This document shows positions 54,897 through 63,820 of a DNA stretch of 64,000 bases, in pieces. The notes below the pieces were generated by a model that was given only the letters and a program-made list of their open reading frames with translations, was not told the origin of the DNA and did no database searches. Each line of letters opens with the position of its first letter. Position 1 is the first letter of the stretch. This DNA is from Pseudomonas gessardii (GTDB lineage Bacteria; Pseudomonadota; Gammaproteobacteria; Pseudomonadales; Pseudomonadaceae). Made by a program: the position numbers and the translations under genes. The stretch covers positions 106,823 through 170,822 of the forward strand of contig NZ_MNPU01000008.1 in NCBI RefSeq assembly GCF_001983165.1, given 5' to 3'.

Positions 54897-54916
54897 TTCG
54901 ACTAAGTCAGTACAAG

Positions 54917-55126
54917 TTAGATAACTTGAACTTCTTCAGCTTGCATGCCTTTCTGACCGCGGGTAGCGATGAAAGAAACCTGTTGGCCTTCTTTCAGGCT
55001 TTTGAAGCCGTCGGATTGGATAGCTTTGAAGTGAACGAACAGGTCGTCACCGGATTGTGGAGTGATGAAGCCGAAGCCTTTTTCATCGTTGAACCACTTA
55101 ACGGTACCAGTTTGGCGATTAGACAT
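54917..55126 (-). CDS. Cold-shock domain protein (CspA/CapB type)
   Basis: 69-residue single cold-shock domain. RNP1 is KGFGFI (16-21) and RNP2 is LFVHF (29-33). AAGGAGATACACC precedes the ATG at Shine-Dalgarno distance. It differs from the copy at 1039 in many positions and is closer to typical CapB/CspA ([14 protein letters not shown]). Convergent with rpoS and divergent from dcd. The 390-base gap 55127-55516 holds its long 5' region and the dcd promoter; I see no other credible gene in it. Confidence 0.9.
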   Translation of the reverse strand: MSNRQTGTVKWFNDEKGFGFITPQSGDDLFVHFKAIQSDGFKSLKEGQQVSFIATRGQKGMQAEEVQVI

Positions 55127-55445
55127 GGTGTATCTCCTTGGACAAAGTTAACTGCGACTCAGGAAAAGCCCTGGCCGAGACTGAGTGCAAAGAGCAGGAA
55201 AAATTCTTGGAGATGGTTGGATCGAAATTCAACATCGTGTAGAGATTCTCAGTGACACAAGCAGCACAGTGGCGCCACCTTAACCCTTTTTCTGGAACGT
55301 GCCAATGGTATTTCCGAAGGTTTCTCTATTTTCGTGACTGGCGGCGCGCTTTGCAGGCCCGCGCCCCGTCAATTCAGGGGCTGGCCCGATCTTTACGGCT
55401 GACAATGCCCCGGCGCAACTTAATCAAGAAAAACCCCCGCCTCCT

Positions 55446-55474
55446 TTGAACCGCGAGGCCAGCCCCGGTAAGAT
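55446..55474 (+). promoter_or_regulatory. Sigma70-type promoter for dcd
   Basis: TTGAAC (55446-55451), a 17-base spacer and TAAGAT (55469-55474) give a good sigma70 match, 42 bases upstream of the dcd start. Confidence 0.6.
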
Positions 55475-55516
55475 GCCCAACAGAATTTTTCCACCTCGCT
55501 ATTCAGGACACCCGCC

Positions 55517-56083
55517 ATGAGCATCAAATCGGACAAGTGGATTCGCCGCATGGCGCAAGAGCACGGCATGATCGAACCCTTCGTCGAGCGCCAGATGCGC
55601 GGAGAGGGCGCCGAGCGCCTGATTTCGTTCGGGGTTTCCAGCTACGGCTACGATGTGCGTTGCGCCGATGAGTTCAAGGTGTTCACCAACATCAACTCGG
55701 CCACCGTCGACCCGAAAAACTTCGATGAAAAGAGCTTTGTCGATGTGAAGAGCGATGTGTGCATCATCCCGCCAAACTCTTTCGCCCTGGCGCGTACCGT
55801 CGAGTTCTTCCGCATCCCGCGCAATGTCCTGACCATCTGCCTGGGCAAGAGCACCTACGCGCGCTGCGGCATCATCGTCAACGTGACCCCGCTGGAGCCG
55901 GAATGGGAAGGCCACGTGACCCTGGAGTTCTCCAACACCACCACCTTGCCGGCCAAGATCTACGCCAATGAAGGCGTGGCGCAGATGCTGTTTTTTGAAT
56001 CCGATGAAGAGTGCGAAGTGTCCTATAAGGACCGGGGCGGCAAGTACCAGGGCCAGCGCGGCGTCACTCTGCCACGCACCTGA
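55517..56083 (+). CDS. dcd: dCTP deaminase
   Basis: Trimeric enzyme that deaminates dCTP to dUTP and so feeds dTMP synthesis. The 188-residue length is standard. Family motifs [25 protein letters not shown] and [17 protein letters not shown] are intact, the last containing the catalytic glutamate region. A small hypothetical gene follows after 107 bases. Confidence 0.95.
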   Translation: MSIKSDKWIRRMAQEHGMIEPFVERQMRGEGAERLISFGVSSYGYDVRCADEFKVFTNINSATVDPKNFDEKSFVDVKSDVCIIPPNSFALARTVEFFRIPRNVLTICLGKSTYARCGIIVNVTPLEPEWEGHVTLEFSNTTTLPAKIYANEGVAQMLFFESDEECEVSYKDRGGKYQGQRGVTLPRT

Positions 56084-56190
56084 TAGAAACGTCTTACAGC
56101 ACAAGGGAATTTGTCAGCGGGCAGGCACTCTATTGGGTGTACTGCCTCGGCGCGTGCACAGCGCGCCGAGCCACGCTTGAGGAGTACCCT

Positions 56191-56388
56191 ATGAAGCTCG
56201 ACCCGCGAATCAGCGCCGAACTTGCCCGGTTGGAACCCAATCAGATTGGTGTTCTGGCCTGGTCCCTGATGGCCGACCCCGCCGCCGGCGGCATCCCGGG
56301 CCAGCCTGACCCCGATACCCCGGAACAACCCACCGAGCCTGGTGTGCCGACCCTGCCGGACGAGCCACCTCCCGCGCCAGTGGCCTGA
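56191..56388 (+). CDS. Small proline-rich acidic protein, 65 residues
   Basis: No function recognised. The ATG at 56191 has GAGGAG 7 bases ahead. The N-terminal half (MKLDPRISAELARLEPNQIG) is helical, the remainder is disordered and rich in Pro, Asp, Glu and Gly (PDTPEQPTEPGVPTLPDEPP). It looks like a genuine small gene, possibly widespread in Pseudomonas, and may share the dcd transcript. Confidence 0.6.
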   Translation: MKLDPRISAELARLEPNQIGVLAWSLMADPAAGGIPGQPDPDTPEQPTEPGVPTLPDEPPPAPVA

Positions 56389-56452
56389 TAGACCTCCCAC
56401 AACCGCCCTGTAGCCGCTGGGGCGCGGCTGCGGGTAGGCCGTAGAACCGGTT

Positions 56453-58894
56453 TTATTTTCCCGGGACCAGGGTCAATCGGGTCTTGCCATACACCTTGTC
56501 AAGGTTCTGCGGCTGCATCGGGAAGCTCAAATATTGTGCCTTGAGCCACGGATCGATGCCGTTCACATAGTTCGGGCTGGCCGGGTTGCCGGATTGGCCG
56601 ATCCCGCCCTGGCCCATCATCGGTTCCACCTGGCCAAAATCCACAATCATGCGCAGGGCCTGGACCTGGGTGGTGGCGAAATCCTGCCCCCAGTTGTAGG
56701 GCGCAGCGTTCAACGTGGTGTGATCGCCGCCTGCTGCCAATGGGCCGCGCAGGGTCTGGCCGCGGGTGTTTTTCCAGGTGTAGCTATGCAACTTGCCCCA
56801 TTGCCAGGCTTTGTGATCCGCACCCAACTGGCTGTCGCCGGCGGTGATCGCGGCGGCCAGGCTGCGGGCGAGAATCGCCGGTTTGTCTTCTTTGGCCGGG
56901 GTCCGCAGGTCGTCCCAGAAGGGGCTGTCTTCACGCCCTAGCAGATGGTCGGCCTGGGCCGCGTAGGACAGGTTGGCGTTGCTGACAAAGGCTTTCCAGG
57001 TGGCGCTGGTTTGCGGGCCCAGTTCGTCGAGGAAAATCTGCCTGGCGCTTTCCTGCAGGAACAATTGGTAGATCGCGGCGTCGGCCGACGTGGCGGCCAG
57101 GCGCCCGTCGAACGCCATCAGGCGGCCCAGGGCTTGCTGGGCCTTGGCCCGCTCGGCGGCGGGCAGGGCATCGATCGCCTGTTTCAATGGCTGGGCCATG
57201 CCCGGCGCCTGGAACATGCTCTTGAGTTTGGCGGCGAACAGCGTGGTCTGGTCGTACTGCATGGCGATCACGCTGCGGCTGTCGTGCTTGCCGTTGCCGG
57301 CCAGTTGCGCCAGGCGTTCGCTGCGCTCCGGCGCGGCCCAGGAGTTGGACAGTTGCATGCCATAGCCATGGGGCACGCTGCGCTGGTTGGCCGTGCCGAC
57401 CCAACCCTGTGGCGGGTCCTGGTCATAGGGGTGCAGCATCGCGTCGGCGTAGCCATCCCAGTCAAAGCGCCCGTCCCAGCCCGGTGAGGGCAGCAGGCCT
57501 TCGCCTTCGCGGCGGTTGGGGAAGCGCCCGGTGACCTGCCAGCCGATATTGCTGGCATCGGCAAATACCATGTTCAGGGCGATGGCCCGAATCTCGCGGC
57601 TGGCGTCCGAGGCTTTTTCCACGTTCTGCGCCCGGGACAGGTCGAAGAACGCATCCAGGCTCTTGTCATCCTTGAAGTCGGCGGTTTGCAGGGCCAGGCC
57701 GTAGCCGCTGCTCAGCGACTGGGCGCTGTTGAGCAGCGGCCCGTGGCGGGTTTCGTACACCGCCTCGCGAATCGGCCGCTGGCCTTTGGCGAAGAAGGTT
57801 TCGTTACGCACGATGGCCGGTAGCCATTTGCCGTTGTGCTCGTAGTACAGCGCGCCGCCCTGGCGCTTGACCTTCTCCAGGAACAGGTCCTGGGTATCGC
57901 CGGACACCTGGCTCATGCTCCAGGCCACCTTGCCGTTGAAGCCCGAGAGCAATGTAGGAATCCCGGCAAGCGACACCCCGGCCGCCTGGTATTTTGGCGC
58001 GCGGATTTGTACGAAATTCCACAGGGACGGCGCCTGCATCGGTGTTGACAGGTCGTTCGCCAGCAGGCTGCGGCCACTGCGGCTGCGTTGCGGGGCGATG
58101 GCCCAGTTGCTGGAGGTGGAAACCCCAAGGGTGTTGAGGCTGGCCAGGTGCTCGTTGATGTTGTTGAGCGTGGCAAGGCCAGGAATTTGCCCGAGGTTGA
58201 TGCCCTTGAGCTTGTCGGACTCGGCCACCGGCAGTGGTTCGTCCGGGTAGCTTGGGGTCAGCCAGGCGAGTTTGTCGGCGCCGACTTTTTGCGCCAGGAC
58301 CAGGGCGGACAACTCTTCCTGCAGGTTGGCCGACTCGCTGAAATTGAGCAGGCAGAACAGCAGCGCCGAATCCTCCGGCTTCCAGTATTCGGGCTTGTAG
58401 CCGGTCTGGGCCAGGTCTGCCGGCAGTTTGTCACGGTAGCGGAACAGGTAGGCGTTGACCCCGCGCGCATACACTTCAAAGAAGCGCTTGAGGCGCGGCG
58501 ACGAGGCGTTGTACAGCTCGCTGGCGCTTTTTTTCAGGTTGACGGCGCGCATGAAGCGGTCCACATCCAGCACGTCCGGCCCGGACATTTCCGCCAGGCG
58601 GCCCTGGGCCAGCAGGCGCAGGGTGACCATCTGGTTGATCCGGTCGCTGGCGTGCACATAGCCGAGGGTGAACAGCGCGTCGTGGAAGGTATTGCTTTCA
58701 ATCAGCGGCATGCCCTGGCTGTTGCGCCGCACGGAAACATTCTGCGCCAGGCCCTTGAGCGGCTGCACGCCGGAAACGGGAGGCAGGGTGTCCTGGCTGT
58801 TCAGTGACTGGCAACCGGCCAGGCCCAAGGCACTGGCCATTGCCGCGGCAACGCCGAACCGGGGAAGAAAATGTGAGAGGGCTGGCGAGGCCAT
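56453..58894 (-). CDS. quiP: Penicillin-acylase-family protein, QuiP-like AHL acylase
   Basis: Ntn-hydrolase of 813 residues like P. aeruginosa QuiP (PA1032), which deacylates long-chain acyl-homoserine lactones. The N-terminus ends in a lipobox-like LAGC (Cys28), so the precursor may be lipidated; then an alpha chain, a processing site with the catalytic Ser262 in TSSNWAIAP, and the large beta chain. The substrate is inferred by family: other members cleave penicillin G or different amides. Downstream genes keep the PA1032-PA1041-like order. Confidence 0.85.
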   Translation of the reverse strand: MASPALSHFLPRFGVAAAMASALGLAGCQSLNSQDTLPPVSGVQPLKGLAQNVSVRRNSQGMPLIESNTFHDALFTLGYVHASDRINQMVTLRLLAQGRLAEMSGPDVLDVDRFMRAVNLKKSASELYNASSPRLKRFFEVYARGVNAYLFRYRDKLPADLAQTGYKPEYWKPEDSALLFCLLNFSESANLQEELSALVLAQKVGADKLAWLTPSYPDEPLPVAESDKLKGINLGQIPGLATLNNINEHLASLNTLGVSTSSNWAIAPQRSRSGRSLLANDLSTPMQAPSLWNFVQIRAPKYQAAGVSLAGIPTLLSGFNGKVAWSMSQVSGDTQDLFLEKVKRQGGALYYEHNGKWLPAIVRNETFFAKGQRPIREAVYETRHGPLLNSAQSLSSGYGLALQTADFKDDKSLDAFFDLSRAQNVEKASDASREIRAIALNMVFADASNIGWQVTGRFPNRREGEGLLPSPGWDGRFDWDGYADAMLHPYDQDPPQGWVGTANQRSVPHGYGMQLSNSWAAPERSERLAQLAGNGKHDSRSVIAMQYDQTTLFAAKLKSMFQAPGMAQPLKQAIDALPAAERAKAQQALGRLMAFDGRLAATSADAAIYQLFLQESARQIFLDELGPQTSATWKAFVSNANLSYAAQADHLLGREDSPFWDDLRTPAKEDKPAILARSLAAAITAGDSQLGADHKAWQWGKLHSYTWKNTRGQTLRGPLAAGGDHTTLNAAPYNWGQDFATTQVQALRMIVDFGQVEPMMGQGGIGQSGNPASPNYVNGIDPWLKAQYLSFPMQPQNLDKVYGKTRLTLVPGK

Positions 58895-59006
58895 GGCAAA
58901 GCTCCTGCGGGGGTAACGTCAGTAAAGGCGCTACGTTAGTGAGCGCGGCGAACCGACGCAAGCGGGAGGCGATGCTAATTTTCAGGATTTGATTGAGCAA
59001 ATGTGG

Positions 59007-59115
59007 GCGCTGTCGGGCTTTAGCGAGGCGACGATAGGATCACCGCGCGGTATCTGGCAGACCGCAGCGCCTGCATCGCCGCCTCACCGGGGCTCGACAG
59101 CTCCCACAGGGGGGC
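59007..59115. repeat. Degenerate inverted repeat in the quiP-GST gap
   Basis: CTGTCGGGCTTTAGCGAGGC near 59011 mirrors GCCTCACCGGGGCTCGACAG near 59082-59101 with several mismatches, ending in a partial REP (AGCTCCCACA). It occupies most of the 226-base quiP-GST gap (58895-59120). The gap must also hold the quiP promoter. Confidence 0.5.
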
Positions 59116-59120
59116 GTGTA

Positions 59121-59765
59121 TCAGGATTTTGGCGGGTTGACCTTCTGCACCAGGTCATAGGCCCGCACCGTCGCCGGACGTTCCTTGATCAGGTTGAACC
59201 AGCGATGCAGATGGGGGAAGTCTTCCAGGCGCTGGCTTTGCCACTTGTGGGAAACGATCCACGGGTAGATCGCCATATCGGCAATGCTGTAGGCCTCGCC
59301 GGCCACGAAGCTGCGGTCCGCCAGGCGCCGGTCCAGCACGCCATAGAGGCGCGCGGTTTCATCGACGTAGCGTTTGATGGCGTAGGGGATTTTTTCCGGG
59401 GCGAACTGGCTGAAATGGTGATTCTGCCCGGCCATCGGGCCCAGGCCGCCCATTTGCCAGAACAGCCATTGCAGCACTTCCTGGCGACCGCGCAGGTCCT
59501 TGGGCAGGAACTGGCCGGTTTTTTCCGCGAGGTACAGCAGGATAGCGCCGGACTCAAACAGGGAAATGGGCGCGCCACCATCGCTCGGCTGCTGATCGAC
59601 AATGGCGGGAATACGGTTGTTGGGCGCGATTTTCAGGAAGTTTGGCTTGAACTGGTCGCCCTGACCGATGTTGATCGGATGCACCTCGTAGGGCAGGCCG
59701 GCTTCTTCCAGGAACAACGAAATCTTGTGACCGTTGGGGGTGGTCCAGTAATACAGGTCGATCAT
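59121..59765 (-). CDS. Glutathione S-transferase family protein (YfcG/Nu-class-like)
   Basis: 214-residue GST. The N-terminal thioredoxin-like domain has YYWTTPNGHKISLFLEEAGL, APNNRIPAIVD and FESGAILLYLAEKTG for glutathione binding; the TPNG motif resembles Nu-class YfcG/YghU, which act as disulfide reductases rather than classical conjugating enzymes. The C-terminal helical domain is full. It lies between the quiP-like gene and the SEC-C cluster, as in P. aeruginosa. Substrate is unknown. Confidence 0.88.
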   Translation of the reverse strand: MIDLYYWTTPNGHKISLFLEEAGLPYEVHPINIGQGDQFKPNFLKIAPNNRIPAIVDQQPSDGGAPISLFESGAILLYLAEKTGQFLPKDLRGRQEVLQWLFWQMGGLGPMAGQNHHFSQFAPEKIPYAIKRYVDETARLYGVLDRRLADRSFVAGEAYSIADMAIYPWIVSHKWQSQRLEDFPHLHRWFNLIKERPATVRAYDLVQKVNPPKS

Positions 59766-59882
59766 GAAGCTCTCCAGGATTGGTGATGCTTGAACGGGCA
59801 GGACGCTCGCTGATGTGCCTGTAGGTATAGGTAATGCTCGACCAGGGAAAATTCAATGAAACATTTGCATCTATCGATATAA

Positions 59883-59912
59883 CTGCAGGAGCCGGGTTAC
59901 CGACTCCTGCAG
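59883..59912 (-). terminator. Hairpin downstream of the His-rich SEC-C gene
   Basis: CTGCAGGAG (59883-59891) and CTCCTGCAG (59904-59912) form a 9-bp stem with a pairable GGT/ACC interior, ending 8 bases after the stop. On the minus strand TTATAT follows, so it can serve as a weak terminator. Confidence 0.55.
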
Positions 59913-59920
59913 GATGTGTA

Positions 59921-60121
59921 TCAGGCGCCGTGGCACTTCTTGAACTTTTTGGCGCTGCCGCATGGGCATGGATCGTTGCGGCCAACGTCCTTCAGGGCGT
60001 TGCGCACCGGTTCCTGGTGGGCATGGCCGCAGTTCGGGCCGTGCACATGGCCTTGGTCGTGATCGTGGTGATCGTGATCGTGGTTGCAGTCAGGACCATG
60101 GACATGGGGTTGCTGGGTCAT
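59921..60121 (-). CDS. Histidine-rich SEC-C motif protein
   Basis: 66-residue protein with a histidine/aspartate-rich stretch (residues 6-35, including [10 protein letters not shown]) that could bind Ni, Zn or Co, followed by a SEC-C zinc motif [16 protein letters not shown] (Cys52, Cys54, Cys63, His64). The SEC-C motif is the SecA C-terminal type, which contacts SecB and ribosomes. No enzyme domain. It overlaps the LEA-type lipoprotein gene upstream by four bases. Function is not known; metal chaperone or storage is an inference. Confidence 0.82.
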   Translation of the reverse strand: MTQQPHVHGPDCNHDHDHHDHDQGHVHGPNCGHAHQEPVRNALKDVGRNDPCPCGSAKKFKKCHGA

Positions 60122-60609
60122 TGGTGTCGCTCCGGAATAAAATCGCCGGGGATTATCTCGCCATTGCGTATCACGTGCACGTCGTTACCGATGAATAATC
60201 CGGTTTTCAGCTCACCTTCCAGGCGATAGGGGATGGGACGGTCCGGGTTTTTCAGCAGGTCGGCGATTTCCCGCACCTGTGGCCACAGGTTGGTGCGCAC
60301 CGTGACCTTGAAAAATCCCCGGCCATGGGGCGGTATGGTCAGCCACTCGTCGGACTCGCCTTCGGTCAGCTCCACGTCAGCCAGGCTGATCTTGTAGATC
60401 AGGCCGCGCACGGTGAGGTCCGAGTCGCCACGGTTATCCACGCGAAAATGCAGCTTGAACTTCTGCTCCAGCAGCTTGGCGCGTACCAACTCGACCTTGA
60501 CCAGGTGGGTTTGCGGTGGCGGCGTCTCATCGGCGAACCACGAGGCACAGCCCGAGAGGCCAACGGTCACTGCGAGCAGGCAGCTATAGGCGAATAACCG
60601 GCTAACCAT
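60118..60609 (-). CDS. LEA type 2 / WHy-domain lipoprotein
   Basis: 163-residue protein with a lipobox LSGC (Cys21) and a water-stress-hypersensitive-response (WHy) fold: beta-rich, hydrophobic/charged alternation ([20 protein letters not shown]) and a conserved NRGD-like turn. WHy domains in bacteria bind to and stabilise partly unfolded proteins during desiccation or cold. It overlaps the His-rich SEC-C gene by four bases. Confidence 0.78.
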   Translation of the reverse strand: MVSRLFAYSCLLAVTVGLSGCASWFADETPPPQTHLVKVELVRAKLLEQKFKLHFRVDNRGDSDLTVRGLIYKISLADVELTEGESDEWLTIPPHGRGFFKVTVRTNLWPQVREIADLLKNPDRPIPYRLEGELKTGLFIGNDVHVIRNGEIIPGDFIPERHQ

Positions 60610-60620
60610 GGCGTGATCCT

Positions 60621-60643
60621 GTAGGAGCGAGCTTGCTCGCGAA
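60621..60643. repeat. Short REP-like unit upstream of the LEA lipoprotein gene
   Basis: GTAGGAGCGAGCTTGCTCGC and three more bases is a partial REP with an internal palindrome (GCGAGCTTGCTCGC). It lies in the 139-base gap before the UPF0225 gene; no convincing partner arm was found. Confidence 0.6.
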
Positions 60644-60748
60644 AGGCGTTAACGATAACGCACACAGCCTGGATAAACGCGGTGTCCTTACAGTGCTTTG
60701 TCGGAACGCCGCCCTCAGACAAGCCCGGGCCTACAAAGAACCGGTTTT

Positions 60749-61219
60749 TTACAAATAGCCGGAACAGCACTTCTTGAACTTCTGCCCACTGCCACACAGG
60801 CAGGCATCATTGCGCCCGCTCTTCACCTCCACCGTAGGATCAATAAAGTACCAGCGCCCATCGTTCTGTACGAAGGATGACTGTTCCCGGTGGCTGTGTT
60901 CGCCGGTGCTGTCATGCCAGCGCGCGGTAAAGGTGACGAAGGCATGTTCCGGCTGCCCGCCAAACACCTCGGAACTTTCCACTTCCAGGCCCAGCCAGGT
61001 GCTTTGCGCGCTCCAGGCCCCGATGGCATTCCGGTCCAGGCCGCTTTGCTGCGCCGGTAGCGTGGTCGCCACCAGATAGTCCACCAGCCCCAGTACATAG
61101 GCGCTGTAGCGTGAACGCATCAGCGCGGTGGCGCAGGGCGCAGGGTGGCCAGTGTGGTAATGGCCGCAGCAGGCATCCAGCAGGTTGCCGCTGCCGCAGG
61201 GGCAAATGGATGTACTCAT
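60749..61219 (-). CDS. YchJ/UPF0225 SEC-C protein
   Basis: 156-residue protein of the UPF0225/YchJ family with an N-terminal SEC-C motif ([15 protein letters not shown]), a central NTF2-like domain ([23 protein letters not shown]) and a C-terminal SEC-C motif ([13 protein letters not shown]). The start at 61219 is preferred to 61231, which adds only MVVT. It has two zinc-binding ends and lies in a small cluster with the other SEC-C gene. Confidence 0.85.
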   Translation of the reverse strand: MSTSICPCGSGNLLDACCGHYHTGHPAPCATALMRSRYSAYVLGLVDYLVATTLPAQQSGLDRNAIGAWSAQSTWLGLEVESSEVFGGQPEHAFVTFTARWHDSTGEHSHREQSSFVQNDGRWYFIDPTVEVKSGRNDACLCGSGQKFKKCCSGYL

Positions 61220-61221
61220 GG

Positions 61222-61719
61222 TTACCACCAATACTTTCCGAAGTTTTCCGGGTTGGCCCAGAACCGGGCGTTCAGCCAGTCCGGTACCTGTTTGTATTCA
61301 AGCAGATCGTAGGTAAACAGCGTCAGTACCTGATTGTCGCGGCAAAACTGTTCGCTGGTCTGCAGGGCCAGGGAGAAAAAGTCGGTGTCCTTCCAGCCGC
61401 AGGCAGCCAGGTCGGCGAGTACTGCGATGCGGCTGGCGTTGAGGTTGCGCACCCCGCCCAGCAGCTCCAACCCTGCACGTTTTGACAGGTGCTCCAGGCA
61501 ATCGACCACCAGGGCCAGGTCAAAGCGCTGGGCGGCCAGTTCGCCAGGCAATGGCCCTGGCCCTGCGACGCAGACGACGGTCTCAGGGTGCGCCTGCTGG
61601 AACGCCTCCAGCGCCGGGAAGTGGCTGGAGCCCAGGACCAGCAGGCGTTTGGGGGCTTGGCGATCAAGCAGGGCCGCGAGTGCTTGCTGTGGCGTACGGG
61701 AAGAATTGCCGGCGGTCAT
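61222..61719 (-). CDS. Uncharacterised DUF6231-like protein
   Basis: 165-residue protein with a Rossmann-like N-terminal part ([20 protein letters not shown]) and [10 protein letters not shown] and [13 protein letters not shown] segments, which resemble SAM-dependent methyltransferase folds but lack a clear SAM motif. It ends with an aromatic tail ([10 protein letters not shown]). It is 2 bases upstream of the UPF0225 gene and thus in its operon. Function is unknown. Confidence 0.75.
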   Translation of the reverse strand: MTAGNSSRTPQQALAALLDRQAPKRLLVLGSSHFPALEAFQQAHPETVVCVAGPGPLPGELAAQRFDLALVVDCLEHLSKRAGLELLGGVRNLNASRIAVLADLAACGWKDTDFFSLALQTSEQFCRDNQVLTLFTYDLLEYKQVPDWLNARFWANPENFGKYWW

Positions 61720-61909
61720 CGAAGATCCTCATATCAGAACCATGAAGACTAGCCTGCTTGAGCGTGCGGGCCTAGAGCCGGCGCTGGCCTGTTGCTCGGT
61801 AAAAGCCGCCTTGGCCAATGAATACGGGGGTTTGGCGGGCTGGCGCAGATGAAAAGAGCGGTCTTTACTCCACCTATCGGCTTGCGGCCGATCCCTCAGG
61901 AGAAAGCAA

Positions 61910-62605
61910 ATGAGCATCATGCGGACAGCTCTACCCTTGGTTCTGCTAACCGGAGTATTGACAGGTTGCGCAGGCTTGCAAAAAACCGACTGGCCCACCT
62001 GTGCGGCCCTTGGCGGTGTTACCGGTGCGGCACTGGGCGCGACCGAAAGCTCGTCATGGGCCGGCGGTGGCGCATTGTTGATTGGCAGCATGGCCGGCGC
62101 CTATTGCTGGGTCCATGGCGACGGTGACGAGGACGGCGATGGCGTACCCGACAGCCGTGACCAGTGCCCGGGCACCCCCAAAGGCGTACAGGTCGATGCC
62201 AATGGCTGCCCACCGGTGCCTGAGGCGGTTGTCGTGGAAGAAGTAGTGGTGGTCCGGGAAGAGACCATTGTGATTCGTGATGTACGCTTCGAGTTTGACT
62301 CGGCCCGGCTGACGGCGGCGGATAAAACCAAGCTCGACACGGTCGCCACGCGCCTGAAACAGGAGGCTCCGGGTGCCCGGTTGCGGGTCAGTGGGCATAC
62401 CGACAGCGTCGGTAAAGATGCCTACAACCAGAGGCTCTCGGAAAAACGCGCCCATTCGGTGACCGATTACCTGGTCCGCTCCGGCGTGCCCCGCAGCAAC
62501 TTTGTCTCGGTGACGGGCGCCGGCGAGACCCACCCGGTGGCCGATAACAAAACCGCCGACGGTCGGGCCCAGAACCGCCGTGTGGAAATCCAGATCAACC
62601 GTTAA
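61910..62605 (+). CDS. OmpA-family lipoprotein
   Basis: 231-residue protein with a signal peptide and lipobox LTGC (Cys20), a glycine-zipper-like stretch (GGVTGAALGATESS), a calcium-type TSP3 stretch (DEDGDGVPDSRDQCPG) and a C-terminal OmpA peptidoglycan-binding domain (RFEFDSARL, VSGHTDSVGKDAYN, QNRRVEIQI). It anchors the outer membrane to the cell wall and resembles the PA1041-like proteins next to the quiP cluster. It is divergent from the DUF6231 gene. An IS30-type element begins 10 bases after its stop. Confidence 0.9.
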   Translation: MSIMRTALPLVLLTGVLTGCAGLQKTDWPTCAALGGVTGAALGATESSSWAGGGALLIGSMAGAYCWVHGDGDEDGDGVPDSRDQCPGTPKGVQVDANGCPPVPEAVVVEEVVVVREETIVIRDVRFEFDSARLTAADKTKLDTVATRLKQEAPGARLRVSGHTDSVGKDAYNQRLSEKRAHSVTDYLVRSGVPRSNFVSVTGAGETHPVADNKTADGRAQNRRVEIQINR

Positions 62606-62656
62606 GGGGTTGGCGGTCTCAAGGAGCAAGTGCAACACCTCATGTAAGGTGTTGCC

Positions 62657-63676
62657 ATGTCTACCCAATACAACCACCTGAGTACCGAGGAGCGCGTCAC
62701 CATTATGGTGATGCTCTTTCAACGACAGACGCTGCGAGCTATTGCCGCTTTGCTAGGCCGTCACCCCAGCACCATTAGTCGTGAGATCAAACGCAACCCC
62801 CAGCAGCCTCACTATGACGCCATCCAAGCTACCAGCAGGGCTCAACAGCTTCGACATGCGCCTCGCCGTCAGCGGCGTTTGTCTCCAGACTCAGAGCTAT
62901 TTCAAGTGGTCGTCGAAATGCTCCGCATCGGCTGGTCACCGCAACAAATTGCCCGCAGACTACGCAGTATCTGGCCAGGCCAATCCGAGCGACATGTGAG
63001 CCACGAAACTATCTACCTCGCCATCTATGCCTATCCGCGCGGCGAGCTGAAACGCCAGTTGATCAGTTATCTACGTCAGGCTGACGGCAAACGTCCTAAG
63101 CGAACCCAAAGCAATGTGCGTCGAGAACGTTACCCTGCGCATCTGAGTATTCACCTACGCCCCCCTGAGGTTGCAGATCGTCTGGTCCCTGGGCATTGGG
63201 AGAGTGATCTGATCATGGGCGCCAATAATCGCTCAGCGGTTGCCACCATGGTCGAGCGTACGAGCCGTTATGTGATTCTCGCCAAGCTCGAAGCCCCCAC
63301 CGCAGAGGCGGCGGCGGAAGCGATCGTGAGGGAAATGTCGCGGATGGCGCCATCGCTCCTAAAAACCATGACGCATGATCAAGGCAGCGAAATGGCCCGT
63401 CATGCCGAAATTACTGCGCGCACGGGGATGAAGATTTATTTCGCCGATCCACACTCGCCTTGGCAGCGTGGTAGCAATGAAAATACGAACGGTTTGTTGC
63501 GTCAGTACCTCCCCAAAGGCACAGATCTCTCTCTGGTGACGCAGGCACGGCTGGACGAAATCGCTGATCTGCTCAATACCCGACCCCGCCAGACACTGGG
63601 CTGGAAATTTCCGGTTGAGGTGCTAGTAGATCATCTTCAGCTTTCCGCGACCAACAAGCTTGAAACGATAAACTGA
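62657..63676 (+). CDS. IS30-family transposase
   Basis: 339-residue DDE transposase. The N-terminal HTH (LSTEERVTIMVMLF, AIAALLGRHPSTISREIKRN) recognises the ends. The DDE triad is Asp in GHWESDLIMG, Asp in MTHDQGSEM and Glu in GSNENTNGLLRQYLPKGTD. The reading frame is intact, so transposition is plausible. The gene starts 41 bases inside the left end. Confidence 0.92.
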   Translation: MSTQYNHLSTEERVTIMVMLFQRQTLRAIAALLGRHPSTISREIKRNPQQPHYDAIQATSRAQQLRHAPRRQRRLSPDSELFQVVVEMLRIGWSPQQIARRLRSIWPGQSERHVSHETIYLAIYAYPRGELKRQLISYLRQADGKRPKRTQSNVRRERYPAHLSIHLRPPEVADRLVPGHWESDLIMGANNRSAVATMVERTSRYVILAKLEAPTAEAAAEAIVREMSRMAPSLLKTMTHDQGSEMARHAEITARTGMKIYFADPHSPWQRGSNENTNGLLRQYLPKGTDLSLVTQARLDEIADLLNTRPRQTLGWKFPVEVLVDHLQLSATNKLETIN

Positions 63677-63758
63677 CCGGTAAGGGCAAGCCCTCCAAGT
63701 TATCTGGTGGATGCGTCTAATGGGTGTTTCTATTGGGTCATTCCAAGCCGTCACATTG

Positions 63759-63820
63759 GCGATGGAGGGGGGGGTGTGTATAGCCATTGTTTAAGCGATG
63801 AGGGGGGGGTGTGTATAGCC
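63759..63820. repeat. Short direct repeat with an eight-base G run in the IS tail
   Basis: A motif beginning GCGATG, then AGGGGGGGGTGTGTATAGCC, appears at 63759-63785 (with one extra G after GATG) and at 63795-63820, period 36-37. Downstream, CTAAGCAC (63853-63860) and GTGCTTAG (63876-63883) form an 8-bp inverted repeat. Confidence 0.85.

Noticed and set aside
54691..54916. rsmZ small RNA after rpoS
   Set aside because: The interval is filled by a terminator and a dispersed repeat and does not show the repeated GGA pattern of rsmZ at its usual spacing; no rsmZ-like terminator is present.
55252..55449. 65-codon open frame between the cold-shock gene and dcd
   Set aside because: No ribosome site, arginine-rich biased composition, and it overlaps the promoter region of dcd.
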